NCBI GenBank assembly: GCA_030746295.1
Contig: JASLMY010000003.1
Span: 1 to 64,000 of the forward strand
Origin: Alphaproteobacteria bacterium
GTDB taxonomy: Bacteria; Pseudomonadota; Alphaproteobacteria; GCA-2731375
Reading direction: 5' to 3'
Length of the DNA: 64,000 bases
The position numbers and the translations under genes are program-made. Shown here in pieces: positions 16,779 through 25,772 of the stretch; the first letter of the stretch is position 1; every line of letters begins with the position of its first letter. The notes under the pieces are model-generated. The model was not told where the DNA came from and ran no database searches. It was given only the letters and a program-made list of their open reading frames with translations.

Positions 16779-18887
16779 TCAACTGTCGATGTCGACGATC
16801 AGGTTCAGCGCCTCGTCGACCCGGAAGCGGGCATCGGGTCCGATGACGACGCTGGTCTCGCGTTCCTCGACGACGGCCGGGCCGTCGCCGCCGTCACCCG
16901 GTGACAAGGCATAGCGGTCGTAGATGTCGCCGTCGACGAAGCCGCCGGCGGCCTGAAAGTAAAGCGGCCGCCGTTTCTGGCGCGCCGGCGTCGCCGCCGT
17001 GTCGGCGGGCCGGGATGCGACCATCGGCCCCGTCGCCGCTTGCGCCCGCGTCAACCTTGCCCTGAGATTGACCACTTCAATTCCCACTTCCGGCGGGCGA
17101 TGGCCGTAGATCTCGGCGTAGTACTCGCCGAAACGGTCGGCCAGCGGTTGGGCGAGGCTTTCGTCCATGGCCGCATCGGCCGGCACGGGCACGGTGATCG
17201 AATAGCCCTGGCCCTCGCAGCGCATGTCCATGGCGGCCTGGAGCTGCAGCAGCTCCCCACTGCCGATCAGATCCTTCAACGTCGCCTCTGCCCGCACGCG
17301 CATCTCGTCATAGGCGGCGCGCACCCGATCCCAAGTGAGCTCGGCAAGAAACCCCACATGGGTGCGCACGGAATCGATCGCTGGCGGTGCGGCCAAGCAG
17401 CCGACCGCCGAGGCAACGCCGGCACCGAAGGGGCAGAGCAGGCGGCCGATTCCGAGCTTCTTCGCGATCGCATACGCATGAACCGGGCCCGCACCGCCGA
17501 AGGCGATCAGGCTGTGGCGGCGAAGATCGATCCCCTTCTCGGCCGCGTGCGCGCGCGTCGCCGCCGCCATGTTCTCGTTGACGACGTCGTGAATGCCCCA
17601 GGCCAGCCGCTCCACCGACATCTCCAAGTGCGTGCCGAGCTGGCGCGAAATCGCCTCTCGGGCGCGCTCGGGCGCCAGCACCATGTCGCCGCCGAGGAAA
17701 TGCGCCGGGTCGAGATAGCCGAGCAGCAGGTCGGCATCGTTGACGGTGGGATGCTCCCCGCCCAAGTCGTAGCAGGCCGGACCCGGCGCGGCTCCGGCGG
17801 ACCGCGGCCCGACGGTCAAAAGACCGAGATCGTTGACCTGCGCGATGCTGCCGCCGCCGGCGCCGATCTCCAAGAGCTCGATGGCCGAAATCTGCAACGG
17901 CAAGCCGCTGCCGCGCTTGAAGCGGTGCACATGGCCGACCTCGAACTCGTTGGTGACGGCAGGCTCGCCGTCTCGGATCACCGACATCTTCGCCGTGGTG
18001 CCACCCATGTCGAAGGCGATGGCGTCGGGAACGTCGAGTGCCGCGCGAGCGAAATAGGCCGCCGCAATAGCGCCCGCCGCCGGCCCGGACTCGATCATGC
18101 GGGCAGGGAAGGACTCCGCTACCTCCAACGCCGGGCCGACGCCGCCGTGGGACAGCATCATCGCGATCCGTGGCTTCAGGCCGAGGCCGTCGAGCCCTTC
18201 CGACAAACGGCCGACATAGTGGCGGACCATCGGCTTGACATAGGCGTCGACCACGGTGGTCGAGGTGCGCTCGTATTCGCGGATCTCGCCGGCGACGTCG
18301 TAGGAGATCGAGACGGCGAGGTCGGGATAGAGCTTGCGGCCAATGTCGGCCAGGCGGCGCTCGTGATCGGGGTGGACGATGCTGTTCAAGAGGCAGATCG
18401 CCAGCGCCTCGATACCGTGTCGCGCGACCAGCTCGGCGACGGCCTCTGAGGCCGCCGCCTCGTCGAGGGGGGACAGGACCTCGCCGTCGGCCGAGACCCG
18501 CTCGTCGACCTCCAGGCGTCGCTCGCGCGGGACCAGCGGCTCGGGCATGCGCAGGTTCAAGTCGTAGATGTCGTAGCGCGACTCGCGGCCGATCTCCAGC
18601 GTGTCGCGAAAGCCCTTCGTCGTCAGCAGACCGGTCGTGGCGCCCTGCCGCTCCAACACCGCGTTGGTGGCGACGGTGGTGGCGTGGACCACCTCGCTCA
18701 CGTCTTCGGGCGCGGTTCGCGTCCGCGCCAGGATCTCGCCGGCCCCCGTCAACGAGCCGCGGGAGGGGTCGTCCGGCGTGCTCAGCACCTTGGCGAAGTG
18801 AAGCCGGCCGCTGTCGCGCTCGAGCAGCACCACATCGGTGAAGGTGCCCCCGACATCGATCGCCAGGCTGAACGTCGCATCGGCCAT
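16779..18887 (-). CDS. hyuA: hydantoinase A / oxoprolinase family, alpha subunit
   Basis: A 702-residue ATP-binding HyuA subunit. It opens with FSLAIDVGGTFTDVVLLERDSG, the phosphate-1 loop of the actin/ASKHA-like nucleotide-binding fold, and has the second glycine loop AFDMGGTTAKMSV near the middle, then GAGGGSIAQV and FGGAGPVHAYAIA. These match N-methylhydantoinase and oxoprolinase subunits, which phosphorylate the substrate amide before water attack. The ATG follows GGGGATAG; an alternative upstream start would add five residues. It is first of a three-gene minus-strand operon (hyuA, hyuB, GS-like) divergent from the aminotransferase gene. The substrate is not certain; N-methylhydantoin or oxoproline are the known options. 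Confidence 0.9.
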   Translation of the reverse strand: MADATFSLAIDVGGTFTDVVLLERDSGRLHFAKVLSTPDDPSRGSLTGAGEILARTRTAPEDVSEVVHATTVATNAVLERQGATTGLLTTKGFRDTLEIGRESRYDIYDLNLRMPEPLVPRERRLEVDERVSADGEVLSPLDEAAASEAVAELVARHGIEALAICLLNSIVHPDHERRLADIGRKLYPDLAVSISYDVAGEIREYERTSTTVVDAYVKPMVRHYVGRLSEGLDGLGLKPRIAMMLSHGGVGPALEVAESFPARMIESGPAAGAIAAAYFARAALDVPDAIAFDMGGTTAKMSVIRDGEPAVTNEFEVGHVHRFKRGSGLPLQISAIELLEIGAGGGSIAQVNDLGLLTVGPRSAGAAPGPACYDLGGEHPTVNDADLLLGYLDPAHFLGGDMVLAPERAREAISRQLGTHLEMSVERLAWGIHDVVNENMAAATRAHAAEKGIDLRRHSLIAFGGAGPVHAYAIAKKLGIGRLLCPFGAGVASAVGCLAAPPAIDSVRTHVGFLAELTWDRVRAAYDEMRVRAEATLKDLIGSGELLQLQAAMDMRCEGQGYSITVPVPADAAMDESLAQPLADRFGEYYAEIYGHRPPEVGIEVVNLRARLTRAQAATGPMVASRPADTAATPARQKRRPLYFQAAGGFVDGDIYDRYALSPGDGGDGPAVVEERETSVVIGPDARFRVDEALNLIVDIDS

Positions 18888-19058
18888 TGCCGCTATCCCC
18901 AAGAAAACCGCCCGCCGGTCGCGGCCGACGATCGACCCCGCCGCCGGACGGCTTGTGCACTTTCTCCGTACCGGTTTCCGAGGATACTATAGCAAGGGTG
19001 TCGGGAACCAAGACCCGCCCGACCACCGGCATCATCGAAGATCGGCGTCGACCTCAGC

Positions 19059-20243
19059 ATGTCCCCAGCGCTGTCCCCTTTCGCGGATTCCATCGGCGGC
19101 TCTGCCGTCGTCGACTTGCGCCGCCGCGCCGACGCGCTGGAGGCCGATGGCCGGGCCATCGTCGACCTCGGCATCGGCGAGCCCGATTTCGAGCCCCCGC
19201 CCCCGGTCAAGGAAGCGTTGCTGCGCGCGGTGCGCGACGGCCGCGACAAGTATGTCGATCCCCGCGGCCTGGCCGCCCTGCGCGAGGCCATCGCCGGCTT
19301 CGAGGCGGAACGGCACGGCGCGTCCGCGAGCCCGGAGCAGGTGATCGTCACCACCGGCTCGGTCGGCGCCTTGTCGATCGCCAGCCGCGCCCTCTTCTCC
19401 CCCGGCGACGAGGTCTTGCTGCTGGAGCCCTGCTACGGCCCCTACCGAAGTCTCGTCGCCCTGACGGGTGCCGCCGCCGTCGGCGTCGCGATGCCCGAGC
19501 GGCAAGGCCGCTTCGTGATCGAGAGGGAACCGCTTGCCGAAGCAGTAACGGAGGAGACCCGGGCGATCATCGTCAACAGCCCGTGCAACCCCACGGGCCG
19601 GGTGTTTGCCGGGCCTGAGCTGCAAATCATCGCCGACGTTGCGGAAGCGCACGACCTCTGGATCCTCTCGGACGAGGTCTACAGCGAGCTGGTCTACGAC
19701 GGGGCACAACATCGCTCGATCGCGACGCTCGGCCCCGAGACGGCGGCCCGAACGGTGACCCTCAACAGCCTCTCCAAGACCTACGCAATGACCGGCTGGC
19801 GCCTCGGCTATTGTCTGGCGCCGCCAGCGCTGGCGCCGGTGCTCGCCCGGATCAATCATCTGACCGCGCGATGCGCGACCAGTATCGTGCAACACGCGGC
19901 CGTCGTGGCCTATGCCGAAGGCGCGCCGTTCGTCGAGGCCATGCGCAGCGAGTACGGCCGGCGTCGCGACGCCATCGCCGCCGGTCTCAACCGCCTGGAC
20001 GGCATCGACTGCGCCGCGCCCGAAGGCACCTTCTACGCCTTTCCGGCCTATGCGGAAGCCTGGGGCGACAGCCGCGCGCTGGCGGCCTATCTGCTGGAAG
20101 AGGCGGGCCTGATCGTCACGCCCGGTGCCGCCTACGGCCCGGGAAGCACCCATAATCTCAGGCTTTCCTTTGCCACCTCGATGGCCGTGATCGAGGAGGG
20201 CTTGGCACGGCTAGAAGAGGCCCTGCCGCCACGGCCGGGCTAG
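19059..20243 (+). CDS. class I/II pyridoxal-phosphate aminotransferase
   Basis: A 394-residue fold-type I aminotransferase. The PLP lysine is K240 in SLSKTYAMTGWRLGY; other marks are IVDLGIGEPDFEPP near the N-terminus, NSPCNPTGRVF for the Asn and Pro of the cofactor site, SDEVYSEL for the Asp and Tyr that touch PLP, and NLRLSFATS for the Arg that binds the substrate carboxylate. The pattern is that of aspartate/aromatic-type (Ib) enzymes. It is divergent from hyuA across 171 bp and is followed 34 bp later by a TauD-like gene, so it may deaminate an amino acid made by the hydantoinase route. Substrate range is not readable from sequence. Confidence 0.9.
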   Translation: MSPALSPFADSIGGSAVVDLRRRADALEADGRAIVDLGIGEPDFEPPPPVKEALLRAVRDGRDKYVDPRGLAALREAIAGFEAERHGASASPEQVIVTTGSVGALSIASRALFSPGDEVLLLEPCYGPYRSLVALTGAAAVGVAMPERQGRFVIEREPLAEAVTEETRAIIVNSPCNPTGRVFAGPELQIIADVAEAHDLWILSDEVYSELVYDGAQHRSIATLGPETAARTVTLNSLSKTYAMTGWRLGYCLAPPALAPVLARINHLTARCATSIVQHAAVVAYAEGAPFVEAMRSEYGRRRDAIAAGLNRLDGIDCAAPEGTFYAFPAYAEAWGDSRALAAYLLEEAGLIVTPGAAYGPGSTHNLRLSFATSMAVIEEGLARLEEALPPRPG

Positions 20244-20277
20244 GACATGGAAGCCTTAGGGAGGCCCGTTTCCGGAC

Positions 20278-21159
20278 ATGGCTGACTCCGTTTGCCCGAG
20301 CGAAGGCATGGAGATCGTGCCGAGCGGCGCTGCCTTGGGCGCGGAAGTCCACGGCCTCGACCTCTCCCAGCCGCTCGACGAGGCGACGCTCGACGCGCTC
20401 GGGCAAGCCTGGGACGCGCATCTTGTGCTGCTCTTCCGCGGGCAGGCGCTGGACGATGCCGGCCTCATCCGCTTCAGCCGCTATTTCGGCCGCCTGGAGC
20501 CGCCGGCGGTCAACCCCTACGGCACCACCTTTCTGCCCGAGTTTCCGGAGATCAACGTAATCTCCAACGTCAAGGACGACACGGGCCGGCCGATCGGCAA
20601 CCTGGGCGACGGCGAGGCAGTCTGGCACGCCGACATGACCTACCGCGAGACCCCGCCCAAGGCGGCGGTCCTAAACGCGCTGGCCGTGCCGGAGGGCCAG
20701 GGCGATACCTCCTTCGCCAACATGATCGCCGCCTACAGGGAGCTGCCCGACGAGCTTCGCCGGCAGATCGACGGCAAGCGGGCGATCCACGACGAATCGC
20801 ACAATTCGGCCGGCATGCGCCGCAAAGGCTATGGCGAAATTACCGACCCGCGCCAGACGCCGGGCGCCCGCCATCCCCTGGTCCGGGTCGACACGGCTGG
20901 CGGCCGCCGCGCCCTCTTCCTCGGCCGCCGCCCGCACGCCTATGTCCCAGGGTTGGAGCTGGCGGAAAGCGAGGCCCTCTTGGATGCGCTCTGGGCGCAC
21001 GCCACCCAGGATCGCTTCACCTGGCGCCACCGTTGGCGCGCCGGTGATGTGCTGATGTGGCAGAACCTCTGGGTCCTGCACCGCCGCGACGCCTTCGAGC
21101 CCGATGCCCGGCGAATCCTGCATCGGACCCAAATCGCCGGCGAGGCGGCGACAGGATAG
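20278..21159 (+). CDS. TauD/TfdA-family 2-oxoglutarate-dependent dioxygenase
   Basis: A 293-residue non-haem iron oxygenase. The iron facial triad is visible as H117 and D119 (VWHADMTYRE) and H268 (WVLHRRDAF), and the Arg that binds 2-oxoglutarate as ARRILHRTQI. TauD-type enzymes hydroxylate taurine, alkyl sulfates, aryloxyacids or similar carboxylates next to a heteroatom. The ATG follows GGGAGG. It is 34 bp downstream of the aminotransferase on the same strand and ends before a REP-like repeat, so it closes this block. The substrate is unknown; TauD, TfdA and pyoverdine-type relatives all fit the motifs. Confidence 0.9.
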   Translation: MADSVCPSEGMEIVPSGAALGAEVHGLDLSQPLDEATLDALGQAWDAHLVLLFRGQALDDAGLIRFSRYFGRLEPPAVNPYGTTFLPEFPEINVISNVKDDTGRPIGNLGDGEAVWHADMTYRETPPKAAVLNALAVPEGQGDTSFANMIAAYRELPDELRRQIDGKRAIHDESHNSAGMRRKGYGEITDPRQTPGARHPLVRVDTAGGRRALFLGRRPHAYVPGLELAESEALLDALWAHATQDRFTWRHRWRAGDVLMWQNLWVLHRRDAFEPDARRILHRTQIAGEAATG

Positions 21160-21195
21160 GAAGGCTCGCAAAGGGCTTTGGGGATCATTCGCAGG

Positions 21196-21268
21196 GTCAT
21201 TGCGAGCGAGCGGAGCGAGCGCGGCAATCCAGCCTGGATCGCCGCGGCGCTGCGCGCCTCGCGATGAC
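21196..21268. repeat. REP-like palindromic repeat
   Basis: An imperfect palindrome that starts GTCATTGCGAGCGAGCGGAG and ends CTCGCGATGAC, with CGGCAATCC and GGATCGCCG near the centre. This is the pattern of the intergenic GTCATTGCGAG...GATGAC repeats widely scattered in proteobacterial genomes. It lies between the convergent TauD-like and amidohydrolase genes. Confidence 0.75.
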
Positions 21269-21318
21269 GGCCGAGTGGGACCAACGCCGCGGACGGTTCG
21301 GCACCATCGGACACGGTC

Positions 21319-22707
21319 CTAAATGGGCACGCCGCCGCGCGCCTTGCGATGGCTGAGGAACTGGCGCCGGGTCTTGGGGCCGAAAGTCAGGAAATGGGGG
21401 TTTGGGCGCTCGAGATAGGCGGCACGGCAGCGCTCGACGGCGTCGCGCTCGGCCCGCTTCAGGACCTCGGCAACGTCGACGCCATAGACCCGGGCGGCGT
21501 TGAGGCCGAAGATCCGGGCGCGCAAGGCCGGCGTCATCGGCTGGTAACCGTGCTTCTCCTGCAACTCGTCGGAGATCTGGAAGGTGCGGAAGGCCTGGAT
21601 CTGGTCCTGTGGCGAGCCGTACCAGATGCAGTCGGAGCCGTAGAGCACGTTCGCTTCGCCGATATGCTTCACGAGCTTGCCGACGATGTGGGCGGCGCTG
21701 TCGGGATCGCGCATCGAATAGCGCCAGGTGCTGCCGAGCTCGGCGTAGACGTTGGCGTTCCGAGCCACACCGTTCTCCTCGACCGAGCGGATCAGCTCGT
21801 CGACGCCCTCGCCGCGCTTGGGATCGTAAGCGCCCTCGGCCGCGCCGGTGATGAAACCCGAGTGGTAGACGAGGAAGTTCACGTCCGGGAACATTTTGGC
21901 GACGACGCCGATGTCACTCGCCAGGCTGTGCTGGTAGGAGCGCCGGCCGAAGGGCAGGCCCTTGTGTACGCAGATGGTCTTGACGCCCAGGGCGCGCGCC
22001 TTCTCGATCAGGCGCAAGCCCATCTCGTCGTGCAGGAAGAAGCCCTTTCCGTCAGGGCCCCACTGGGTGTAGCACTTCCAGGCCACCACGCCCCATTTCT
22101 CGGCCAGCTCATCCATGCCCTCCAGGTCGCCCGCCTGGTTGGGGTTGGCGCGGCCATGCAGCAGGAGGCGGTGCGAGCCCTCCATCTTCTCGACGACGCG
22201 CCGGGTCTGGTCGGCTTCCTGGATGGTCAAGAGCTCCCGCTCGCGGCGCGAGGGGATGAAGGACAAGACCATCATGTCGGTGTCGGAATCGAGGAAGATA
22301 TCCTTGATGAATTGATCTGCATCGCCGAGCCCGGTCCGCCCGAGGCCGTTCTCGCCGACGAAGTGACCCTGGACGTCGAAGACGAACTCACGACCCGCCA
22401 GCCGCTCGGCGGCTGCGTCCGCGTCGAGGGCCGCGGTCCGGTCCAGCTCGAAGAAGCCGCCGGTGCGCCCGGCGGCGGCGTTGGCGGCGTTGAAAGCGAG
22501 CAACGTAATCGCAGCACCGCAGGCCGAGAGCATGAAGCTGCGGCGGTCGACGCCCAACCGGCGGGCGTTCTCGCCGGCCCAGCGCTGGGCTAGGCGATTG
22601 GCGCCCCGGGCCGTGGCGTCCAGCGGCACCGGCACGAACTCGCCGTTCGAGGTGGCATCGAGCTTGATGGGCAGACGATTTCCGTCGGGATCGTGATTGT
22701 CGGTCAT
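21319..22707 (-). CDS. Tat-exported amidohydrolase family protein
   Basis: A 462-residue amidohydrolase-2 (metal-dependent TIM-barrel) protein with an unusually long N-terminus. Residues 1-50 are soluble; a twin-arginine signal DRRSFMLSACGAAITLLAF (RR at 55-56) and a hydrophobic run to about residue 78 ending ANAAAG follow. The catalytic domain has DVQGHFVGENG, VHKGLPFGRRS, VYHSGF and GSDCIWYGS, consistent with the His/His/Asp metal ligands of the family. These enzymes decarboxylate or hydrolyse ring compounds. The ATG at 22707 was chosen because the frame further upstream is not protein-like. It runs toward the REP-like repeat, and a TauE-type exporter lies upstream on the same strand. The substrate is unknown. 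Confidence 0.85.
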   Translation of the reverse strand: MTDNHDPDGNRLPIKLDATSNGEFVPVPLDATARGANRLAQRWAGENARRLGVDRRSFMLSACGAAITLLAFNAANAAAGRTGGFFELDRTAALDADAAAERLAGREFVFDVQGHFVGENGLGRTGLGDADQFIKDIFLDSDTDMMVLSFIPSRRERELLTIQEADQTRRVVEKMEGSHRLLLHGRANPNQAGDLEGMDELAEKWGVVAWKCYTQWGPDGKGFFLHDEMGLRLIEKARALGVKTICVHKGLPFGRRSYQHSLASDIGVVAKMFPDVNFLVYHSGFITGAAEGAYDPKRGEGVDELIRSVEENGVARNANVYAELGSTWRYSMRDPDSAAHIVGKLVKHIGEANVLYGSDCIWYGSPQDQIQAFRTFQISDELQEKHGYQPMTPALRARIFGLNAARVYGVDVAEVLKRAERDAVERCRAAYLERPNPHFLTFGPKTRRQFLSHRKARGGVPI

Positions 22708-22847
22708 GGCCGTGCCTCGCGCGTTCCCAGCTGGCCCCCTATGCCGACGAAGTCTAACCCCGGTCGGCGCTCGCGACCATGCGCCCGCCGTTTCCGGACA
22801 CCCTTCGGGGCGGTCAAGTGGGCCGGTCCGGTGACAGGAGATGCCAC

Positions 22848-23600
22848 CTAGCCCAGACCGTCGAAGGCGCTGGCGATGATATAGGTGCCCAGGATCAGGA
22901 GGGCGATGAAGAACACGCGCCGGAAGAGCCGCTCCGACAAGCGCTGGCGAATACGCTGACCGAACACCATGCCGACGATCGCCGGCAGCAGCGCCGCGGC
23001 CGAGACGCCGCCGAGCTCGACAGAGAGGAGATCGTTGCCCTGCAAGGCGACGCCGAGGGCCAAGGTGGAGACCGTGAACAGCACCCCCATGGCCTGGATC
23101 AGCATGTCCCGCGTGAGGCCGATGGCCTGAAGGAACAGGACACCCGGCACCACGAACGACCCCGTCATCCCCGTCAGGACGCCATTCGCCGTGCCGACCA
23201 ACGGGCCGACCCAGACCTCCTGGCGAGTCGTGATCTGGAGGCGAAGACCAGCCAGGTTGGCGGCCGCATAGATGACCAGGAGGGCGCCCAGTAGTGTCGA
23301 AAGCAAGGAGAGGTCTATGCGGGTCAGCGCCGTGGCGCCGAGCCAGACCGTGCCCGTGGCCATCAGCAGGAACGGCCAGAGCCGAGCCAGAATGGCCTTG
23401 CCGTTGCCGCCGACTACCGCCTGCCAGAAGTTGGTGACGAACGAGGGCACCAGCAGAAGCGCCATGGCGTGGGTAAGATCGAACGCCACCGCGAGCAGCC
23501 CGAGGCTGACCGTCGGCAGGCCGAGGCCGATGACGCCCTTGACGGTGCCGGCGATCAGGAAGGTTCCGAAGACGGCGAGGACGGTGAGGGTATCGAACAT
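22848..23600 (-). CDS. TauE/SafE-family sulfite/anion exporter
   Basis: A 250-residue polytopic membrane protein, about seven to eight helices. It has the internal repeat of the family: an early glycine-proline turn (IAGTVKGVIGLGLPTVSLGLLAV) and its counterpart (LVGTANGVLTGMTGSFVVPGVLFL). TauE/SafE proteins move sulfite, sulfoacetate or other small organic anions out through the inner membrane. It lies upstream of the Tat-signal amidohydrolase on the same strand, separated by 140 bp, so a link is possible but not proved. The direction of transport and the substrate cannot be judged. Confidence 0.85.
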   Translation of the reverse strand: MFDTLTVLAVFGTFLIAGTVKGVIGLGLPTVSLGLLAVAFDLTHAMALLLVPSFVTNFWQAVVGGNGKAILARLWPFLLMATGTVWLGATALTRIDLSLLSTLLGALLVIYAAANLAGLRLQITTRQEVWVGPLVGTANGVLTGMTGSFVVPGVLFLQAIGLTRDMLIQAMGVLFTVSTLALGVALQGNDLLSVELGGVSAAALLPAIVGMVFGQRIRQRLSERLFRRVFFIALLILGTYIIASAFDGLG

Positions 23601-23806
23601 GCCGCCATGCTATCGCCAACGCCATGCGGCCTACAGCCGAAATGCCGTTCGCCCGTTCAAAGGCGACTCGGGGCGGAACCCTTGGCATCGCTGCCCGAGA
23701 ACCGTTTCAAACGAAGTGAAGTACGGCGATAATCGCCGCGCGGACCGGAACGGCCACGCACCGCGGCAGTTGGACGATATCGGCACCAAGAGAGGCACTT
23801 GCCATC

Positions 23807-24886
23807 ATGAAGTTCGGAATTCTGTTCACCTCGCATCCCGACCCCGAGACGGAGCCCTATCCGCATCAGGCCATTCACGCGCGGGTCACGTGCGAGGTCC
23901 TGGAAGCCGAGGCGCTTGGCTTCGATACGGTTTGGATTGCGGAGCATCATTTCTCGAACACCTACGGCGTCCTGCCCGATCCCTTCAGCTATCTCTCCTA
24001 TCTCGCCGCCAAAACGAGCCGCATCAAGCTCGGTGCCGCGGTGATGGTGGTGCCCCTGCACCACCCGATGCGCATCGTCGAGAACGCTGCCTTCGTCGAC
24101 ATCCTGAGCGAGGGCCGCTTTCGACTGGGCCTCGGCTCGGGCTATCGGCCCTACGAGTTCGAGGGCTTGGGCATCGACTACGAGGCCCGGCGCGAGATCC
24201 AAGAGGAGGCGATCCCGCTCATCCTACAGGGCTTTCACGAGAAGCGGGTCAGCACCGCCGGCAAGCACTTCCGATTCAAGATGGACGAGCAGTACGAGAT
24301 CTTTCCACAGCCGGTGCAGCGCCCGCACCCGCCCTTCTACCTGGGCGCCGGCACCGACCGCTCGATCGTCAACGCGGCCCGGAACGGCTTCGGCCTGATG
24401 CAGTCCTCGCTGCCGTCGGTGGAGACCATCGGCGAGCATATCGAGCTCTATCGCCGGCACATGGACGAAGCGCCGGCACCGCTCAACCAGAACCCGGCCT
24501 TCGGCGAGGTCGACGTGGTGCGCATGGTCTATGTCGCGCCAACCGACCGGCAGGCGCGAGAGGAGAGCGAGGCCGGCATCACCCACCACATGAAGACCTT
24601 CTTCCTGGGCGCGAACACGGGCCGCTATCTGGGCGACGTGACGGAGAAGTCGGACGAATCGCAGTTCACCTATGACCATCTGGCCGAGACCACGATCCTG
24701 CACGGCTCGCCGGACACGGTGATCCGGCGCATCGAGGCGTTCCGCGAGGTGGGTGCGACCTCGATGATGCTGCACTATCCGCCCTACTACGGTCTGGAGC
24801 GCACGCTCGACATGCTGCGGCTCTTCTCCAATGAGGTGCTGCCGCACGTGCAGTCCGCGCCCGAATCGAAAACCGGGGCTGCCTAG
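23807..24886 (+). CDS. LLM-class flavin-dependent oxidoreductase (luciferase-like)
   Basis: A 359-residue protein of the bacterial-luciferase family. Marks include the start MKFGILFTSHPDPETEPYPHQ, FDTVWIAEHHFSNTYGV (the EHH pocket of group-1 LLM enzymes), KLGAAVMVVPLHHPMRIVENAAFVDILSEGRF, and FYLGAGTDRSIVNAARNGFG. This arrangement is that of FMNH2-dependent monooxygenases such as the alkanal or nitrilotriacetate/EDTA oxidases. It heads a same-strand run with an SDR, an acyl-CoA dehydrogenase and a CoA-transferase, so it may open a carbon source for beta-oxidation-like breakdown. The substrate is unknown. Confidence 0.87.
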   Translation: MKFGILFTSHPDPETEPYPHQAIHARVTCEVLEAEALGFDTVWIAEHHFSNTYGVLPDPFSYLSYLAAKTSRIKLGAAVMVVPLHHPMRIVENAAFVDILSEGRFRLGLGSGYRPYEFEGLGIDYEARREIQEEAIPLILQGFHEKRVSTAGKHFRFKMDEQYEIFPQPVQRPHPPFYLGAGTDRSIVNAARNGFGLMQSSLPSVETIGEHIELYRRHMDEAPAPLNQNPAFGEVDVVRMVYVAPTDRQAREESEAGITHHMKTFFLGANTGRYLGDVTEKSDESQFTYDHLAETTILHGSPDTVIRRIEAFREVGATSMMLHYPPYYGLERTLDMLRLFSNEVLPHVQSAPESKTGAA

Positions 24887-24970
24887 GCGGCCGACGGCGG
24901 CGCCGTCGCTTGCCTACCACTCGGCCAGGCCTGAGAATGGGAGCGATCGAAGATCGCGAGGAGTGACCAG

Positions 24971-25762
24971 GTGGCGGATTTCGGCTTCGACGGCAACGTC
25001 GCCATCCTGGTCGGCGCCGCCAGGGGCATCGGCTACGCCACGGCGGCGCTCTTCGCCGAAGAGGGTGCCCGGATCACGCTCGCCGATATCGACGGCCAGG
25101 CGGTGGAAGCCGCTGCCGAGCGCCTGAGATCGGAGCACGGGGCCGAGGCGATTGGCATCCAGACCGACGTCACCCGGCCAGAGGCGGTGGCGCAAATGCT
25201 GACGCAGACGGAAGCAGCGCTGGGCCCGCCGGAGATCGTCGTCAACTCGGCCGCGGTGCTGGACGACAAGCGCTTCCAGGACTCACGCCCCGAGGACTGG
25301 CAGCGCATGATCGATACCTGCCTCTACGGTCCGATGCACGTGATCCGGGCCGTCTTGCCGGGCATGACCGCGCGCCAATACGGCCGCATCGTCTGCCTCG
25401 CCTCCGATGCGGCCCGGATCGGCCAGGCCAGGCTCTCCTATTACGCCGCCGCCAAGGCCGGCGTCGTCGCCCTCGTCAAGTCGGTAGCGCAAGAGGTCGG
25501 CGCCAGCGGCGTCACCTTGAACGTGGTCTCGCCCGGCGCCACCAATACCGAGCTCCGCCAGGAACGGGAGGCGGGCCTGCGCCAAGAAATGGGAGAGGAG
25601 CGCTATGCCCGGCGCGAGGCCGCGGTCTTGCGCATGTATCCGACCCGGCGCCTCGGCGAGCCGCAGGATATCGCCGCCGCGATCGCTTTCCTCGCCAGCC
25701 GGCAAGCCTCGTGGGTGACCGGCCAGGTGTTGAGCGTCAACGGCGGCTTCGTCATGCCCTGA
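24971..25762 (+). CDS. short-chain dehydrogenase/reductase (SDR)
   Basis: A 263-residue classical SDR. The cofactor motif is VGAARGIGYATAALFAEEG, with an Asp after strand 2 (LADIDG) suggesting NAD preference; NSAAVLDDKRF holds the Asn of the NNAG motif, the active site reads SYYAAAKAGVVALVKS (Tyr and Lys), and the end VTGQVLSVNGGFVMP is typical. The start is a GTG behind GAGGAG. It lies 84 bp after the LLM gene and 10 bp before the acyl-CoA dehydrogenase, so it belongs to this operon. It probably oxidises or reduces a hydroxy/keto intermediate, for example a 3-hydroxyacyl-CoA, but this is inference. Confidence 0.9.
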   Translation: MADFGFDGNVAILVGAARGIGYATAALFAEEGARITLADIDGQAVEAAAERLRSEHGAEAIGIQTDVTRPEAVAQMLTQTEAALGPPEIVVNSAAVLDDKRFQDSRPEDWQRMIDTCLYGPMHVIRAVLPGMTARQYGRIVCLASDAARIGQARLSYYAAAKAGVVALVKSVAQEVGASGVTLNVVSPGATNTELRQEREAGLRQEMGEERYARREAAVLRMYPTRRLGEPQDIAAAIAFLASRQASWVTGQVLSVNGGFVMP

Positions 25763-25772
25763 AGGTGGCCGG

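Noticed and set aside
24893..24907. GACGGC/GCCGTC hairpin between the LLM and SDR genes as a terminator
   Set aside because: Six pairs, no T tract, and the downstream gene has a normal ribosome site; probably read through.
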